From an uncultured Tateyamaria sp. (lineage in GTDB: Bacteria; Pseudomonadota; Alphaproteobacteria; Rhodobacterales; Rhodobacteraceae), in NCBI RefSeq assembly GCF_947487805.1, contig NZ_CANKXW010000001.1:495501-559500 (forward strand): 64,000 nt of DNA, given 5' to 3'. The stretch's first letter is position 1, and every line of letters starts with the position of its first letter. The notes under the pieces are model-generated. The model was not told the origin of the DNA and ran no database searches. It saw only the letters and a list, made by a program, of their open reading frames with translations. Of this stretch, positions 27,288 through 36,578 are shown one piece after another. The position numbers and the translations under genes were made by a program.

Positions 27288-28982
27288 ATGCGAGACATGA
27301 GCACCCCACCATCACGTGACGGCGACGTCGTGTTGGGTGAGGATTGGGTTGCGCCGGAAACGGTAAGCTCCTCTGAAATGACGGATGGCCGCGCACGACG
27401 CGGCCTGATGTCGTTGGGGGGCTCGCCGCTGGCGCGCAAGATCATCACGTTCAACCTGATTGCGCTGAATGTTCTGGTGGCGGGAATTTTATATCTGAAC
27501 TCTACGCGCGACAGCCTCGCGGTGCAGCGGATTTCGTCTCTTGTCGCACAAGCCGAATTGGTGGCGGACGTGATCGAGGCGAAACTGCCCGCTGGCGCGC
27601 CGGTGAACCTTGCCACAGGCGATGGTATCGACGTCGACGCGACGCTGGCAGAGATGGATGTGCGCGCACGGCACGACGTATTCGTGTTTGACGCAACAAG
27701 TGCGCTTGTGGCTCAGACGCAGGGCACATTGGCCCCTCTGCAACCCACGAATGACGAAGAAGACCTTGCCATCCTGACTGATGGGTTGAGCTGGGTATGG
27801 AACATCATCTCGCGTCCCTTCGCCGGTCAGGCCGCGGAAACACCATCTGTCGAAGATCAGCTGCGGCTGTTGGTCGAGCGGTCGCTTGCCGGCGAGACAC
27901 AGGTGAGCGAAGGCATCGATGGTGTGGGCGGCGCATTGTTCAGTGTTGTCACGCCGATCCAGCAAGGCGGAAACGCCGTGGGCGTCATTGCGTTGACCAG
28001 CGCATCTGGCGAAATCGACGCCATGGTGCGCAACGAACGCGAACGCGTTTTGCAAATGTTCGTGATTGCCACCTTGGTTTCGATCGGACTCAGCCTTGTT
28101 CTGGCGTCGACAATCGCCAATCCGCTGGCCGATCTGGCAGCTGCGGCTGAACTGGGCCGGGACAAGAACGCGCGTAAGGTCAATCCCGGGCGCATTCGCA
28201 TCCCGGATCTGACTGCACGGCCCGACGAAATCGGGCGGCTGTCCGGTGCGCTGCGGGGCATGATCGCGGCACTGTACAACCGCATCGACGGCAACGAACA
28301 ATTCGCAGCCGATGTCGCGCACGAGATCAAGAACCCTCTCGCGTCGCTGCGCTCTGCGGTCGGCACCCTGCGGATGGTCAAACGAGATGACCAACGCGAA
28401 AAACTCTTGGACGTCATTGACCACGACGTGCGCCGCCTTGACCGCTTGGTAAGCGATATTTCCAACGCGTCGCGTCTTGACAGTGAACTGGTCAAGGAAG
28501 AGGAAGAAGCGTTCAACCTGCTGACCATGCTTGGAAATCTCGGGCAGTACCTGGGCGAGGACGCGCGTGGCAAGGGCATAGAATTCATTACGGACCTGCC
28601 CGATCAAGCCATTCAGGTACAGGGGCTCGAAGCGCGGTTGGCGCAGGTCTTTGTCAACCTGATCACGAACGCGATTTCCTTCTGTGAAGACGGCGACGCG
28701 ATCCGGATCTGGGCCCGCAAGCGCGAAAACCGTGTCCTGATCGTGGTCGAAGACACCGGACCGGGCATCCCGGATCAGGCACTGACCAAGATCTTCAAGC
28801 GGTTCTATTCGCAACGGCCAGAAGAGCATTTCGGCAATAATTCCGGGCTTGGTCTCGCCATCTCGAAACAGATCGTCGAGGCGCATGGCGGCGTGATCTG
28901 GGCCGAGAACATCCGGCCAACCGATGCCGATATCACCTCTGAACCGCTGGGCGCACGGTTTGTCGTGGGCTTGCCGGTCTAG
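27288..28982 (+). CDS. chvG: Sensor histidine kinase ChvG
   Basis: 564 residues. Cytoplasmic N-terminus of about 50 residues, first membrane helix (about 51-70), periplasmic sensor of about 190 residues, second helix near 260-280, HAMP, then HisKA with H345 in ADVAHEIKNPLASLRSA, and HATPase with NLITNAISF, EDTGPGIPD and NNSGLGLAISKQIVEAHGG. In relatives the periplasmic protein ExoR restrains this kinase; no exoR is in the window. It is 36 bases after chvI. Confidence 0.94.
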   Translation: MRDMSTPPSRDGDVVLGEDWVAPETVSSSEMTDGRARRGLMSLGGSPLARKIITFNLIALNVLVAGILYLNSTRDSLAVQRISSLVAQAELVADVIEAKLPAGAPVNLATGDGIDVDATLAEMDVRARHDVFVFDATSALVAQTQGTLAPLQPTNDEEDLAILTDGLSWVWNIISRPFAGQAAETPSVEDQLRLLVERSLAGETQVSEGIDGVGGALFSVVTPIQQGGNAVGVIALTSASGEIDAMVRNERERVLQMFVIATLVSIGLSLVLASTIANPLADLAAAAELGRDKNARKVNPGRIRIPDLTARPDEIGRLSGALRGMIAALYNRIDGNEQFAADVAHEIKNPLASLRSAVGTLRMVKRDDQREKLLDVIDHDVRRLDRLVSDISNASRLDSELVKEEEEAFNLLTMLGNLGQYLGEDARGKGIEFITDLPDQAIQVQGLEARLAQVFVNLITNAISFCEDGDAIRIWARKRENRVLIVVEDTGPGIPDQALTKIFKRFYSQRPEEHFGNNSGLGLAISKQIVEAHGGVIWAENIRPTDADITSEPLGARFVVGLPV

Positions 28983-28987
28983 ACGGG

Positions 28988-29410
28988 ATGGATCAGGTCC
29001 TGCGCGTTCACGCCACGGCGGTCGCCTTGGAGGGACGGGGCGTTCTGATCACAGGACAGGCGGGGCGCGGGAAATCGAGCCTTGCCCTCCAGTTCATGGC
29101 GTGGGGGGCGACGCTCGTATCTGACGACCAAACGGAGCTGTGGGTGCAAAAAGGGGCACTCTGGGCGCGTGCGCCAGCGACGATCGAGGGTCTGATCGAA
29201 GCACGCGGGATCGGCATCCTCACAGCAGTTGCCGCGCCCTCCGAGATCGTGTTTTGCGTCACTCTCGATGCCCCGGAAACGGACAGGATCCCGAACGCGC
29301 GCCAGAAGGAATACCTTGGCGTGACAGTGCCACTCCTACACAAAGTCGACAGCCCCGCTTGGCCCGCGGGTATCTTGCAATACCTCAGAGGGACCAGAAA
29401 GGAACCGTAA
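28988..29410 (+). CDS. hprK: HPr kinase/phosphorylase, short alphaproteobacterial form
   Basis: 140 residues, only the catalytic C-terminal domain; the N-terminal half of the Firmicutes enzyme is absent, as usual in alphaproteobacteria. Walker A is GQAGRGKSSLAL (about 23-34), followed by VSDDQTEL and the signature IEARGIGIL (about 69-77). It should phosphorylate HPr (encoded at 30687) on S46. The stop shares a base with the rapZ start (TAATG). Confidence 0.9.
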   Translation: MDQVLRVHATAVALEGRGVLITGQAGRGKSSLALQFMAWGATLVSDDQTELWVQKGALWARAPATIEGLIEARGIGILTAVAAPSEIVFCVTLDAPETDRIPNARQKEYLGVTVPLLHKVDSPAWPAGILQYLRGTRKEP

Positions 29411-30291
29411 TGCCCGAAGCGCGCAGACTTGTTCTTGTCACTGGCCCATCCGGGGCTGGCCGGTCCAGCGCGATCCGCGTTCTGGAAGACCTGGGTTATG
29501 AGGCCATCGACAACATGCCTTTGCGCCTCATCCGACCGCTTCTGGACAATCCGGTGCCGGACAAGCCTGTGGCGCTCGGAATTGATCCGCGCAACCGGGA
29601 TTTCTCGATCACCGCCATCATGGATGCGATGGGACAGATCGCGGCAGTGCCGGGCTTGATGCCTGAATTGCTCTATCTCGACTGCAATACCGAAGTTCTG
29701 CTCAACCGCTTTTCCGAAACCCGTCGCCGTCATCCACTGGCCGCGGCGGACCGGGTCGAGGCGGGGATCCAGCGCGAGCTTGAACTGCTGGCGCCCCTGC
29801 GCGCGCGGGCGGATGTCCTGATCGACACGTCGGACATCAATGTGCACCAGCTTCGGGCAGAGGTCGAACACTGGTTCTCGCCGGGCGGACACAGCCAGAT
29901 CGCTGTGTCCGTGCAAAGCTTCAGCTACAAACGGGGCCTGCCAAGGTCGGTTGATATGGTCTTTGACTGCCGGTTCCTGAAAAACCCGTTCTGGGACCCT
30001 GAATTGCGAAGTGCCACGGGCCTCGATCCGGCCGTAAAGGCCTATATCTGGACCGACGAACGCGCCGCGACATTCGAGGCCAAGCTGAGCGACATGCTGC
30101 TGTGGCAACTGCCGGCCTACCTCGATGAGGGCAAGAGCCACCTGTCCGTCGCTTTTGGTTGCACCGGCGGGCAACACAGGTCGGTTGCCATGGCGGAAAC
30201 CTTGGCCGCAGCCCTTGCAGAGGCAGGCTGGCAGGTGTCTATTCGCCATCGTGAACTGGATCGCCGTAAACGGGAAGAGGCTTCAGCTTGA
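29410..30291 (+). CDS. rapZ: RNase adapter protein / nucleotide-binding protein RapZ
   Basis: 293 residues. N-terminal P-loop VTGPSGAGRSSAIRVLEDLGYEAIDNMPL and C-terminal domain with FSYKRGLPRSVDMVFDCRFLKNPFW and FGCTGGQHRSVAMAE, all hallmarks of RapZ (YvcJ). In E. coli RapZ guides RNase E to the GlmZ small RNA; the alphaproteobacterial role is less defined. Start is ATG 29410 inside the hprK stop; the stop overlaps the TTG of the next gene. Confidence 0.94.
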   Translation: MPEARRLVLVTGPSGAGRSSAIRVLEDLGYEAIDNMPLRLIRPLLDNPVPDKPVALGIDPRNRDFSITAIMDAMGQIAAVPGLMPELLYLDCNTEVLLNRFSETRRRHPLAAADRVEAGIQRELELLAPLRARADVLIDTSDINVHQLRAEVEHWFSPGGHSQIAVSVQSFSYKRGLPRSVDMVFDCRFLKNPFWDPELRSATGLDPAVKAYIWTDERAATFEAKLSDMLLWQLPAYLDEGKSHLSVAFGCTGGQHRSVAMAETLAAALAEAGWQVSIRHRELDRRKREEASA

Positions 30292-30683
30292 TCGGAATCG
30301 TGATCGTTGCCCATGGTGGATTGGCCGGCGAATACCTGAAAGCCATCGAACATGTTGTCGGTGCGCAATCCGGTATACGCGCGATTGCCATAGAAGCCGA
30401 TCACGATCGCAAGGCCAAGGAAGCGGAGATTTGCGCCGCGGCGGACACTGTCGACACCGGGGACGGCGTTGTTGTGGTCACCGACCTCTTCGGCGGATCG
30501 CCCTCCAACCTCAGCCTCATGGCGTGCCGCCCGCAAGATCGGCGTATTCTGTACGGCGCAAATCTGCCCATGCTGATCAAACTCGCCAAAAGCCGCCAGC
30601 TGGGCGTACAGGACGCTGTGCGGCTGGCACTGGATGCGGGCAAAAAGTATATCGACACACAGAATTTGAGCGCAGACGGATAG
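30288..30683 (+). CDS. PTS EIIA component, mannose family
   Basis: 131 residues beginning with TTG that overlaps the rapZ stop (TTGA). IGIVIVAHGGLAGEYL carries the phosphorylatable H9, and VVVVTDLFGGSPSNLSLM is the conserved EIIA-Man core. No sugar-specific EIIB/EIIC gene is near, so it likely works in a regulatory phosphorelay (the ManX-like EIIA of alphaproteobacteria) rather than in transport. Confidence 0.9.
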   Translation: MIGIVIVAHGGLAGEYLKAIEHVVGAQSGIRAIAIEADHDRKAKEAEICAAADTVDTGDGVVVVTDLFGGSPSNLSLMACRPQDRRILYGANLPMLIKLAKSRQLGVQDAVRLALDAGKKYIDTQNLSADG

Positions 30684-30686
30684 AAG

Positions 30687-30956
30687 ATGAGCCAACGCAG
30701 ACTGGAAATTGTGAACGTCAAGGGACTGCACGCGCGTGCGTCTGCGAAACTGGTCGAGGTGGTCGAGGCCTTTGATGCCCGTGCGACCGTTGACAAGGAT
30801 GGCATGTCTGCATCAGGCGACAGTATTATGGGTCTTTTGATGTTGGCAGCGCCGATGGGAAGTTTTATTGACGTTGAAACCTCCGGCCCAGACGCTGATG
30901 CGTTGGCCGAGGCATTGGAGGCTTTGGTGGCCGACAAGTTTGGGGAAGAGACCTGA
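30687..30956 (+). CDS. ptsH: Phosphocarrier protein HPr
   Basis: 89 residues. Both phosphorylation sites are present at canonical positions: H15 in GLHARASAKLVEV (EI/EIIA relay) and S46 in SGDSIMGLLMLAAPMGS (HprK target). It follows the EIIA gene by three bases. EI (ptsP/ptsI) is not in the window. With HprK and RapZ upstream it forms a nitrogen/carbon-responsive regulatory phosphotransfer unit next to ChvGI. Confidence 0.94.
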   Translation: MSQRRLEIVNVKGLHARASAKLVEVVEAFDARATVDKDGMSASGDSIMGLLMLAAPMGSFIDVETSGPDADALAEALEALVADKFGEET

Positions 30957-30999
30957 GCCAACTGCCCGGTGGGATTGGCCAGAAAAAGGTGGCACAGTC

Positions 31000-31881
31000 T
31001 TGGTCGACAGCACGCACAACCTGACCAAATTGACGGCAGAGCCTGAAAAGGTGAACTTTGCCAAATATGATCGGCGCAGCCTGTCCTATGCGTCGACGTT
31101 CGAAGACCCGTGGAAGGCCACGTTCATCCGCGTCATGGAAGCGTTCACCGGCAAGCTGACGATCCTGCGGCTGATCCGTAAGTTTGAGCGTCGCGGTGCG
31201 CCACAAGGCCAAGCGTTCTGGCGGGCGGCATTGGACGTGATGGGGATCGATCTGACCACGCCCCAATCCCAGCTGGACCGCATTCCCAAACAGGGGCCTG
31301 TGATCGTTGTGGCCAACCACCCGCACGGGATGGTCGATGGCATGATCTTTGCCGATCTGATCGGACGTGTCCGGCCCGACTATCGCATCTTGACCCGGTC
31401 GCTTTTGACCGTGATCGACGAAGTTGCTGGCAGTTACATGATCCCGGTGCCGTTTCCGCACGAAGAAGATGCGCAGCGCAAGGGCGTCGAGATGCGTGCC
31501 AAGGCGATGGCACACCTCAAGGAGGGCGGCGTTGTTGCGCTGTTCCCGTCGGGCGGGGTTGCCGCGTCTGAAACCTATTGGGGTCCAGCAGTCGAGGCCG
31601 AGTGGAATGTCTTTACCGCACAGTTGATCCGGCGTTCGGGTGCCACGGTGGTGCCGATGAAATTCCCGGGCCAAAACAGCCGCGCCTACCAGATTGCGAA
31701 CAAGCTGTCGCCGATGCTGCGGCAGGGGCTATTGCTGCACGAAATCGTGCATTCGCTCAACAAGCCCCAAGGCCCGATCGTCGGTCATCCTTTGCCGCAA
31801 GAAGAAGTGGCCAAGTGGAAGGATGACCCGCGCGGCTTCATGGCTTGGCTGCGCGACCACACGCTGTCGCTGACCGACTAG
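31000..31881 (+). CDS. Lysophospholipid acyltransferase-family protein
   Basis: About 293 residues if it starts at TTG 31000 (AAGGTGG upstream); there is no ATG that keeps the N-terminus clear of ptsH, so the start is uncertain. The PlsC motif I appears as VANHPHGMVDG, the HX5D spacing seen in hemolysin-associated acyltransferases, and motif III as ALFPSGGVA. The N-terminal DPWKATFIRVMEAFTGKLTILRLI is also typical of that group. Probably acts on membrane lipids or ornithine-lipid precursors; substrate unproven. Confidence 0.82.
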   Translation: MVDSTHNLTKLTAEPEKVNFAKYDRRSLSYASTFEDPWKATFIRVMEAFTGKLTILRLIRKFERRGAPQGQAFWRAALDVMGIDLTTPQSQLDRIPKQGPVIVVANHPHGMVDGMIFADLIGRVRPDYRILTRSLLTVIDEVAGSYMIPVPFPHEEDAQRKGVEMRAKAMAHLKEGGVVALFPSGGVAASETYWGPAVEAEWNVFTAQLIRRSGATVVPMKFPGQNSRAYQIANKLSPMLRQGLLLHEIVHSLNKPQGPIVGHPLPQEEVAKWKDDPRGFMAWLRDHTLSLTD

Positions 31882-31885
31882 AGGT

Positions 31886-32761
31886 TCAGCGCGTCGGCAC
31901 CGGCACGTCGCCCCGGTAATCGTAGAATCCGCGCTGGCTCTTGCGACCCAGCCACCCGGCTTCGACATATTTGGTCAGCAGCGGGCAGGGACGGTACTTC
32001 GTGTCGGCCAGCCCATCATGCAGGACGTTCATGATCGCAAGGCAGGTGTCCAACCCGATAAAATCGGCCAGTTCCAGCGGCCCCATCGGATGGTTCGCGC
32101 CAAGTTTCATTGACGAGTCAATGGATTGGACTGATCCCACCCCTTCGTAGAGCGTATAGACCGCCTCGTTGATCATCGGCATGAGAATGCGGTTGACGAT
32201 AAAGGCGGGAAAATCCTCGGCTGTGGCGGCGGTCTTGCCCAGCTTGTCGACGACCGCCCGGCAGGCTTCGAAAGTTTCGGCATCGGTCGCAATGCCGCGG
32301 ATCAATTCGACCAGTTGCATCACCGGCACCGGGTTCATGAAATGAAACCCCATAAACTTTTCAGGCCGGTCTGTCCGGCTGGCCAAGCGTGTGATCGAAA
32401 TGGAAGACGTGTTCGATGTCAGGATCGTATGTGGTTGCAGGTGGGGCAACAAATCCTCGAAAATGGCTTGCTTGACCGTCTCGCGTTCTGTCGCGGCCTC
32501 GATCACGAGGTCGGTTTGCCCAAGGTCGGTCAGGGTTTGCGTTGTCTGGATCCGGCCCATGGCGGCACTTTTTTCCTCGGCCGAAATCTTGTCGCGGCTG
32601 ACCTGACGTTCGAGGTTTCGGTCAATCGTGGCCAGGGCGGCCTTGAGCGCGTCGTCCGAGATATCGTTGAGCATGACATCATAGCCGGCCAGTGACATCA
32701 CATGGGCAATCCCGTTGCCCATCTGCCCTGCGCCCACGATTCCAACGGTCTTGATGTCCAT
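31886..32761 (-). CDS. hbd: 3-hydroxybutyryl-CoA dehydrogenase
   Basis: 291 residues. N-terminal Rossmann motif VGIVGAGQMGNGIAHVMSLAGYDV, then AATERETVKQAIF, SNTSSISIT and the catalytic FMGFHFMNPVPVMQLVE with its histidine; C-terminal domain has GFIVNR-type AFIVNRILMPMINEAV and NHPMGPLELADFIGLD. It oxidises L-3-hydroxyacyl-CoA with NAD(P), in fatty-acid or butanoate metabolism. A GAGAGGATGATC leader supports ATG 32761 over two in-frame starts upstream. Ends 4 bases from the convergent acyltransferase. Confidence 0.93.
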   Translation of the reverse strand: MDIKTVGIVGAGQMGNGIAHVMSLAGYDVMLNDISDDALKAALATIDRNLERQVSRDKISAEEKSAAMGRIQTTQTLTDLGQTDLVIEAATERETVKQAIFEDLLPHLQPHTILTSNTSSISITRLASRTDRPEKFMGFHFMNPVPVMQLVELIRGIATDAETFEACRAVVDKLGKTAATAEDFPAFIVNRILMPMINEAVYTLYEGVGSVQSIDSSMKLGANHPMGPLELADFIGLDTCLAIMNVLHDGLADTKYRPCPLLTKYVEAGWLGRKSQRGFYDYRGDVPVPTR

Positions 32762-32913
32762 GATCATCCTCTCTGACAGCCGCTGCACCATAGGGGCAGG
32801 GCGATGGCAGGGGCAAGAGTTACCACTGCCCCAAAATCGTCATGTTTGATTAGGGAAATCGCAAGGCCCTCATGCGACCTTGGCCTTGGGTGAATATATT
32901 GAGAGTGGGTCTC

Positions 32914-33735
32914 ATGAGTTATGAAGCATTGAGTCCAGGCGGACTCGACTATCTGCCGTGTCGCTACGGCAATTCCAAAGTCCTGTTCCGCGGGCCGCGA
33001 CGGTCACTGGACAAGAACTTTGTCGCGTTTTTCGGTGGGACAACCACATATGGCAAGTTCATTCGCGCACCGTTTCCGGACCTGGTTGAAAGCCAGCTGG
33101 GCACGACTTGCGTGAATTTCGGAAGCATGAACGGCGGGGTGGATGTCTATGCCACTGATCCCTATCTGCGCGAGGTCACCGGGATGGCCGCAGCAACAGT
33201 GATCCAGATCACCAGTCCGCGCAACATGTCCAACCGGTTTTATCGTGTGCATCCGCGCCGCAATGACCGCTTTGTCGAAGCATCACCGCTGTTGCGGGCG
33301 ATTTATCGCGACGTCGATTTTACGGAATTCAACTTTACAAACCACATGCTGAAACGATTACAGCTTGTGTCGCAGGAACGGTTCGAGCCAGTGGTGGAAG
33401 AGCTGCAAACCGCGTGGATTGCCCGGATGCGCCTTGTGCTCAGCCAGATCAGCGGCAAGACAATCCTCCTCTGGGCCAGCGACCGTGCGCCAGATGAGAC
33501 GTCCAACGACATCGACGCCGACCCGGCGTTCATCACGCGGGCAATGCTGGACAAAGTGATCCCGATGGCGACGAAATATGTAGAGGTCGTGGCCTCTGCC
33601 GAAGCGGTGGAGGCGGGCACCGAGGGCATGATCTTTGCCGATACCGAGGCACCGGCCGCAGAACAGATGCTGGGCCCACATGTCCATCACGAGATCAGCC
33701 GGGCATTGGTGCCGACACTCAACGCCATGTGTTGA
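32914..33735 (+). CDS. DUF6473-like protein
   Basis: 273 residues starting at ATG 32914 (MSYEALSPGGLDYLPCRYG); an upstream ATG at 32872 adds 14 atypical residues. I recall this pattern (YEALxPGGLDYxPCRYG, LFRGPRR) as the DUF6473 family common in Rhodobacteraceae. The segment FFGGTTTYGKF... CVNFGSMNGGVDVY resembles SGNH-hydrolase blocks I and III, but with Thr where the nucleophilic Ser would be. No signal peptide. Function unknown. Confidence 0.72.
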   Translation: MSYEALSPGGLDYLPCRYGNSKVLFRGPRRSLDKNFVAFFGGTTTYGKFIRAPFPDLVESQLGTTCVNFGSMNGGVDVYATDPYLREVTGMAAATVIQITSPRNMSNRFYRVHPRRNDRFVEASPLLRAIYRDVDFTEFNFTNHMLKRLQLVSQERFEPVVEELQTAWIARMRLVLSQISGKTILLWASDRAPDETSNDIDADPAFITRAMLDKVIPMATKYVEVVASAEAVEAGTEGMIFADTEAPAAEQMLGPHVHHEISRALVPTLNAMC

Positions 33736-33740
33736 AACGA

Positions 33741-33772
33741 AAAAGGCCCGGAGCATTCGCACCGGGCCTTTT
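33741..33772. terminator. Bidirectional rho-independent terminator
   Basis: Perfect 11-bp stem AAAAGGCCCGG / CCGGGCCTTTT with a 10-base loop, A-rich before and T-rich after, between the convergent DUF6473-like gene and etfA. Confidence 0.85.
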
Positions 33773-33791
33773 CAATGCATCTCTGAGCCAA

Positions 33792-34718
33792 TCAGAGTTT
33801 TTCGATCATCTCGGGCACGGCGTCAAAGAGGTCTGCGACCAGGCCGTAATCGGCGACCTGGAAGATCGGCGCTTCTTCGTCCTTGTTGATGGCCACAATG
33901 ACTTTGGAATCTTTCATGCCCGCGAGGTGTTGGATCGCACCGGAAATCCCGACCGCGACATAGAGGTCGGGTGCCACGACCTTGCCGGTCTGGCCAACTT
34001 GCCAGTCGTTCGGAGCATAACCTGAATCGACCGCAGCGCGTGACGCGCCCACGGCAGCGCCCAACTTGTCGGCCAGTTTTTCGATCAGGGCAAAATCGTC
34101 TTCGGAGCCGACACCGCGACCACCGGACACAACCACGCCAGCCGATGTCAGCTCGGGACGGTCGCTTTCGGCGACCTTGTCCTCGACCCAGGATGACAGT
34201 GCTGGATCGGCAGCGGCGGCGATGTTTTCCACCGAAGCGGAACCACCGGTCTCTGCGGCATCAAAGGTGGACGTGCGGAAAGTGATGACCTTCTTGCCAT
34301 CCGAAGATTTAACGGTCTGGATCGCGTTGCCCGCATAGATCGGGCGCTCGAAAGTGTTGGCGTCGACCACGGCCGTTGCATCCGAAATCACCATCGCGTC
34401 CAGTAGGGCCGCGACGCGGGGCATGACGTTCTTGGCGTCAGTGGTCGCGGGGGCGACGATGTGCTCGTAATCGCCAGCCAGCGATACGATCAGATCGGCC
34501 ACGGGTTCAGCCAAGCGCTTGCCATATACCGCGTCTTCGGCGCACAGCACCTTGGATACACCTTGGATCGTCGCGGCCTCTGCGGCTGCAGCGGCGCATG
34601 TGGCGCCCGCGGCGAGGACAACAACATCGCCCAATGCGGTCGATGCCGACACGGCCTTGGCCGTGGCGTCCATGGCCAGTTCGCCATCGTTGATTTCTGC
34701 GAGAAGAAGAACAGCCAT
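33792..34718 (-). CDS. etfA: Electron transfer flavoprotein subunit alpha
   Basis: 308 residues. The C-terminal FAD domain carries [49 protein letters not shown] and [12 protein letters not shown], all diagnostic. Accepts electrons from acyl-CoA dehydrogenases (including mcd at 19.7 kb) and delivers them to ETF-quinone oxidoreductase. Its ATG overlaps the etfB stop by one base. Confidence 0.96.
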   Translation of the reverse strand: MAVLLLAEINDGELAMDATAKAVSASTALGDVVVLAAGATCAAAAAEAATIQGVSKVLCAEDAVYGKRLAEPVADLIVSLAGDYEHIVAPATTDAKNVMPRVAALLDAMVISDATAVVDANTFERPIYAGNAIQTVKSSDGKKVITFRTSTFDAAETGGSASVENIAAAADPALSSWVEDKVAESDRPELTSAGVVVSGGRGVGSEDDFALIEKLADKLGAAVGASRAAVDSGYAPNDWQVGQTGKVVAPDLYVAVGISGAIQHLAGMKDSKVIVAINKDEEAPIFQVADYGLVADLFDAVPEMIEKL

Positions 34719-35476
34719 TACACAGCCCCCGCTTCTTTGAGTTTCGATACGAGTTCGTCCACCGAACCCACCTTAATGCCTGCGGCGCGCGCCTCGGGCT
34801 CCGTCGTTTTCACGATCTCAAGACGCGGCGCTGCATCGACGCCGTAATCGGCGGCTGTTTTCTCATCCAAAGGCTTCTTCTTGGCCTTCATGATGTTGGG
34901 CAGCGACGCATAGCGCGGCTCGTTCAAGCGCAGGTCGACCGTGATGACGGTGGGCATGCTGACTTCTATGGTCTGCAAACCGCCGTCCACTTCGCGCGTG
35001 ACCTTGGCCTTGTCGCCCGCAATCTCGACTTCGGACGCAAACGTGGCCTGGCTCCAGCCCATGAGGGCGGACAGCATCTGGCCGGTCGCGTTCATGTCGT
35101 TGTCGATCGCCTGCTTGCCGCACAGCACGAGGCCGGGCTGCTCTTCGTCGATGACACCTTTGAGGATCTTGGCGACGGTCAGCGGCTCGATATCCGTGTG
35201 CACATCGTCCGCGGCAATCACGAGGATCGCGCGGTCCGCGCCCATGGCAAGCGCCGTGCGCAGAGTTTCCTGCGCCTGCTTGACGCCCACGGAGACGGCG
35301 ATGATTTCCTCGGCCTGACCCGCTTCTTTCAGGCGGATGGCCTGCTCGACGGCAATCTCGTCAAACGGGTTCATCGACATTTTCACATTGGCGAGATCCA
35401 CACCCGATCCGTCCGCTTTGACGCGCACTTTCACGTTGTAGTCGATCACGCGTTTGACAGGCACCAGCACCTTCAT
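34718..35476 (-). CDS. etfB: Electron transfer flavoprotein subunit beta
   Basis: 252 residues, standard length. [67 protein letters not shown] and [42 protein letters not shown] are the family blocks (AMP-binding subunit). GAGAGGAA precedes the ATG. First gene of the etfBA operon; 243 bases of non-coding DNA lie upstream, containing a short CCGTT-CAG-AACGG hairpin. Confidence 0.96.
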   Translation of the reverse strand: MKVLVPVKRVIDYNVKVRVKADGSGVDLANVKMSMNPFDEIAVEQAIRLKEAGQAEEIIAVSVGVKQAQETLRTALAMGADRAILVIAADDVHTDIEPLTVAKILKGVIDEEQPGLVLCGKQAIDNDMNATGQMLSALMGWSQATFASEVEIAGDKAKVTREVDGGLQTIEVSMPTVITVDLRLNEPRYASLPNIMKAKKKPLDEKTAADYGVDAAPRLEIVKTTEPEARAAGIKVGSVDELVSKLKEAGAV

Positions 35477-35719
35477 AAGCGTTCCTCTCTTCTATATTCA
35501 GACCGTTCAGAACGGCCAGATTTCGACTCATCTTCGCCAAGCGAGATAATTGGTCCCGGTTGGTTTACCCAACCCGTCGTAACGGAAACAGGACAAAATC
35601 GTCACGTCACGCATCAACGACGCCGCGTTTCGGGTTTAAAGGGAAAGAATGTTTCCCAAGTGTGTCGCCGCACGGTGAGATCAGAAAGCGTGCCGCGCAG
35701 CGTTTTGTGGCCCGTCGCC

Positions 35720-36295
35720 TCAATTGCGGTTGGCACCAGGAACCCACAACACGTCGTCCTTGCCGCCATTGTTGGCAATGCGCGCCGCCACAAAGAACCA
35801 GTCGCTAAGACGGTTGAGATATTTCACTGCGGCGGGGTTGATCGCCTCCATCGTCGCCAACTCCACGGCCAGACGTTCGGCGCGCCGCGCCACGGTCCGG
35901 CAAACATGCAAATGGGCCGACAACGCGGACCCGCCCGGAAGGATAAAGCTGCGCAGCGGCTCCAGTTCGGCGTTCATCGCGTCGATTTCGCTTTCCAGCC
36001 GCTCCACCTGTGCATCGACCATCCGCAGGGGTTGGTATTCGGCCTCGGCGTCCTTTTCCATATCGGGGCGGCACAGATCCGCACCCAGATCGAAAAGGTC
36101 GTTTTGAATGCGCCCCAGTGCGGCGTCCACGTCCCCGGTGGCCGCCAGCCGGGCCACCCCGAGAAAGCTGTTCAGTTCGTCCGCCGTACCATAGGCGGTG
36201 ACGCGCATCGCATGTTTGGCGACACGCGCGCCATTGCCCAGCGCGGTTTCACCGGCATCGCCGGTCTTGGTATAAATCTTGTTCAGAACGACCAT
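35720..36295 (-). CDS. Cob(I)yrinic acid a,c-diamide adenosyltransferase, PduO type
   Basis: 191 residues. VVLNKIYTKTGDAGETALGNGARVAKHAMRVTAYGTADELNSFLG is the ATP-binding N-terminus of PduO-type enzymes, and VCRTVARRAERLAVEL with KYLNRLSDWFFVAAR are the C-terminal signatures. Makes adenosylcobalamin, which the ethylmalonyl-CoA pathway mutases require. Four bases separate it from the small membrane-protein gene upstream. Confidence 0.93.
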   Translation of the reverse strand: MVVLNKIYTKTGDAGETALGNGARVAKHAMRVTAYGTADELNSFLGVARLAATGDVDAALGRIQNDLFDLGADLCRPDMEKDAEAEYQPLRMVDAQVERLESEIDAMNAELEPLRSFILPGGSALSAHLHVCRTVARRAERLAVELATMEAINPAAVKYLNRLSDWFFVAARIANNGGKDDVLWVPGANRN

Positions 36296-36299
36296 GCGT

Positions 36300-36506
36300 T
36301 CAGCCTCCGCTTTGCCGGAAAAATACGTAGATGACGATCAGCACGACTGCGATGAACTGCGCGCCGATCCTGTACTGCATGAGTTTGTTGGAGTTTTTCT
36401 GCGCCCAGCCAGAGCCCTTGGCAAAGCCGCCAAGACCGAGCATCAGCACGAACAACACGCCAAGGCAGGCCAAAATGATCAATATGAACAGCGGGTCTTG
36501 CGCCAT
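36300..36506 (-). CDS. Small twin-transmembrane protein (HIG1-like)
   Basis: 68 residues with two membrane helices (about 6-28 and 48-64) joined by a polar loop GGFAKGSGWAQKNSNKLMQYRIGAQ. The arrangement and the R-x-x-x-QF pattern resemble the HIG1/twin-transmembrane small proteins often encoded beside PduO-type adenosyltransferases in alphaproteobacteria; homologues elsewhere associate with cytochrome oxidase. A GGGGATC leader supports ATG 36506 over a TTG nine bases earlier. Confidence 0.8.
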   Translation of the reverse strand: MAQDPLFILIILACLGVLFVLMLGLGGFAKGSGWAQKNSNKLMQYRIGAQFIAVVLIVIYVFFRQSGG

Positions 36507-36578
36507 GATCCCCAATCCCTTTCGATTTCCAGTGCGTGATGTAGCGGGCCTGCGCCCAAAGGCGAACGTGGCGTTCGG

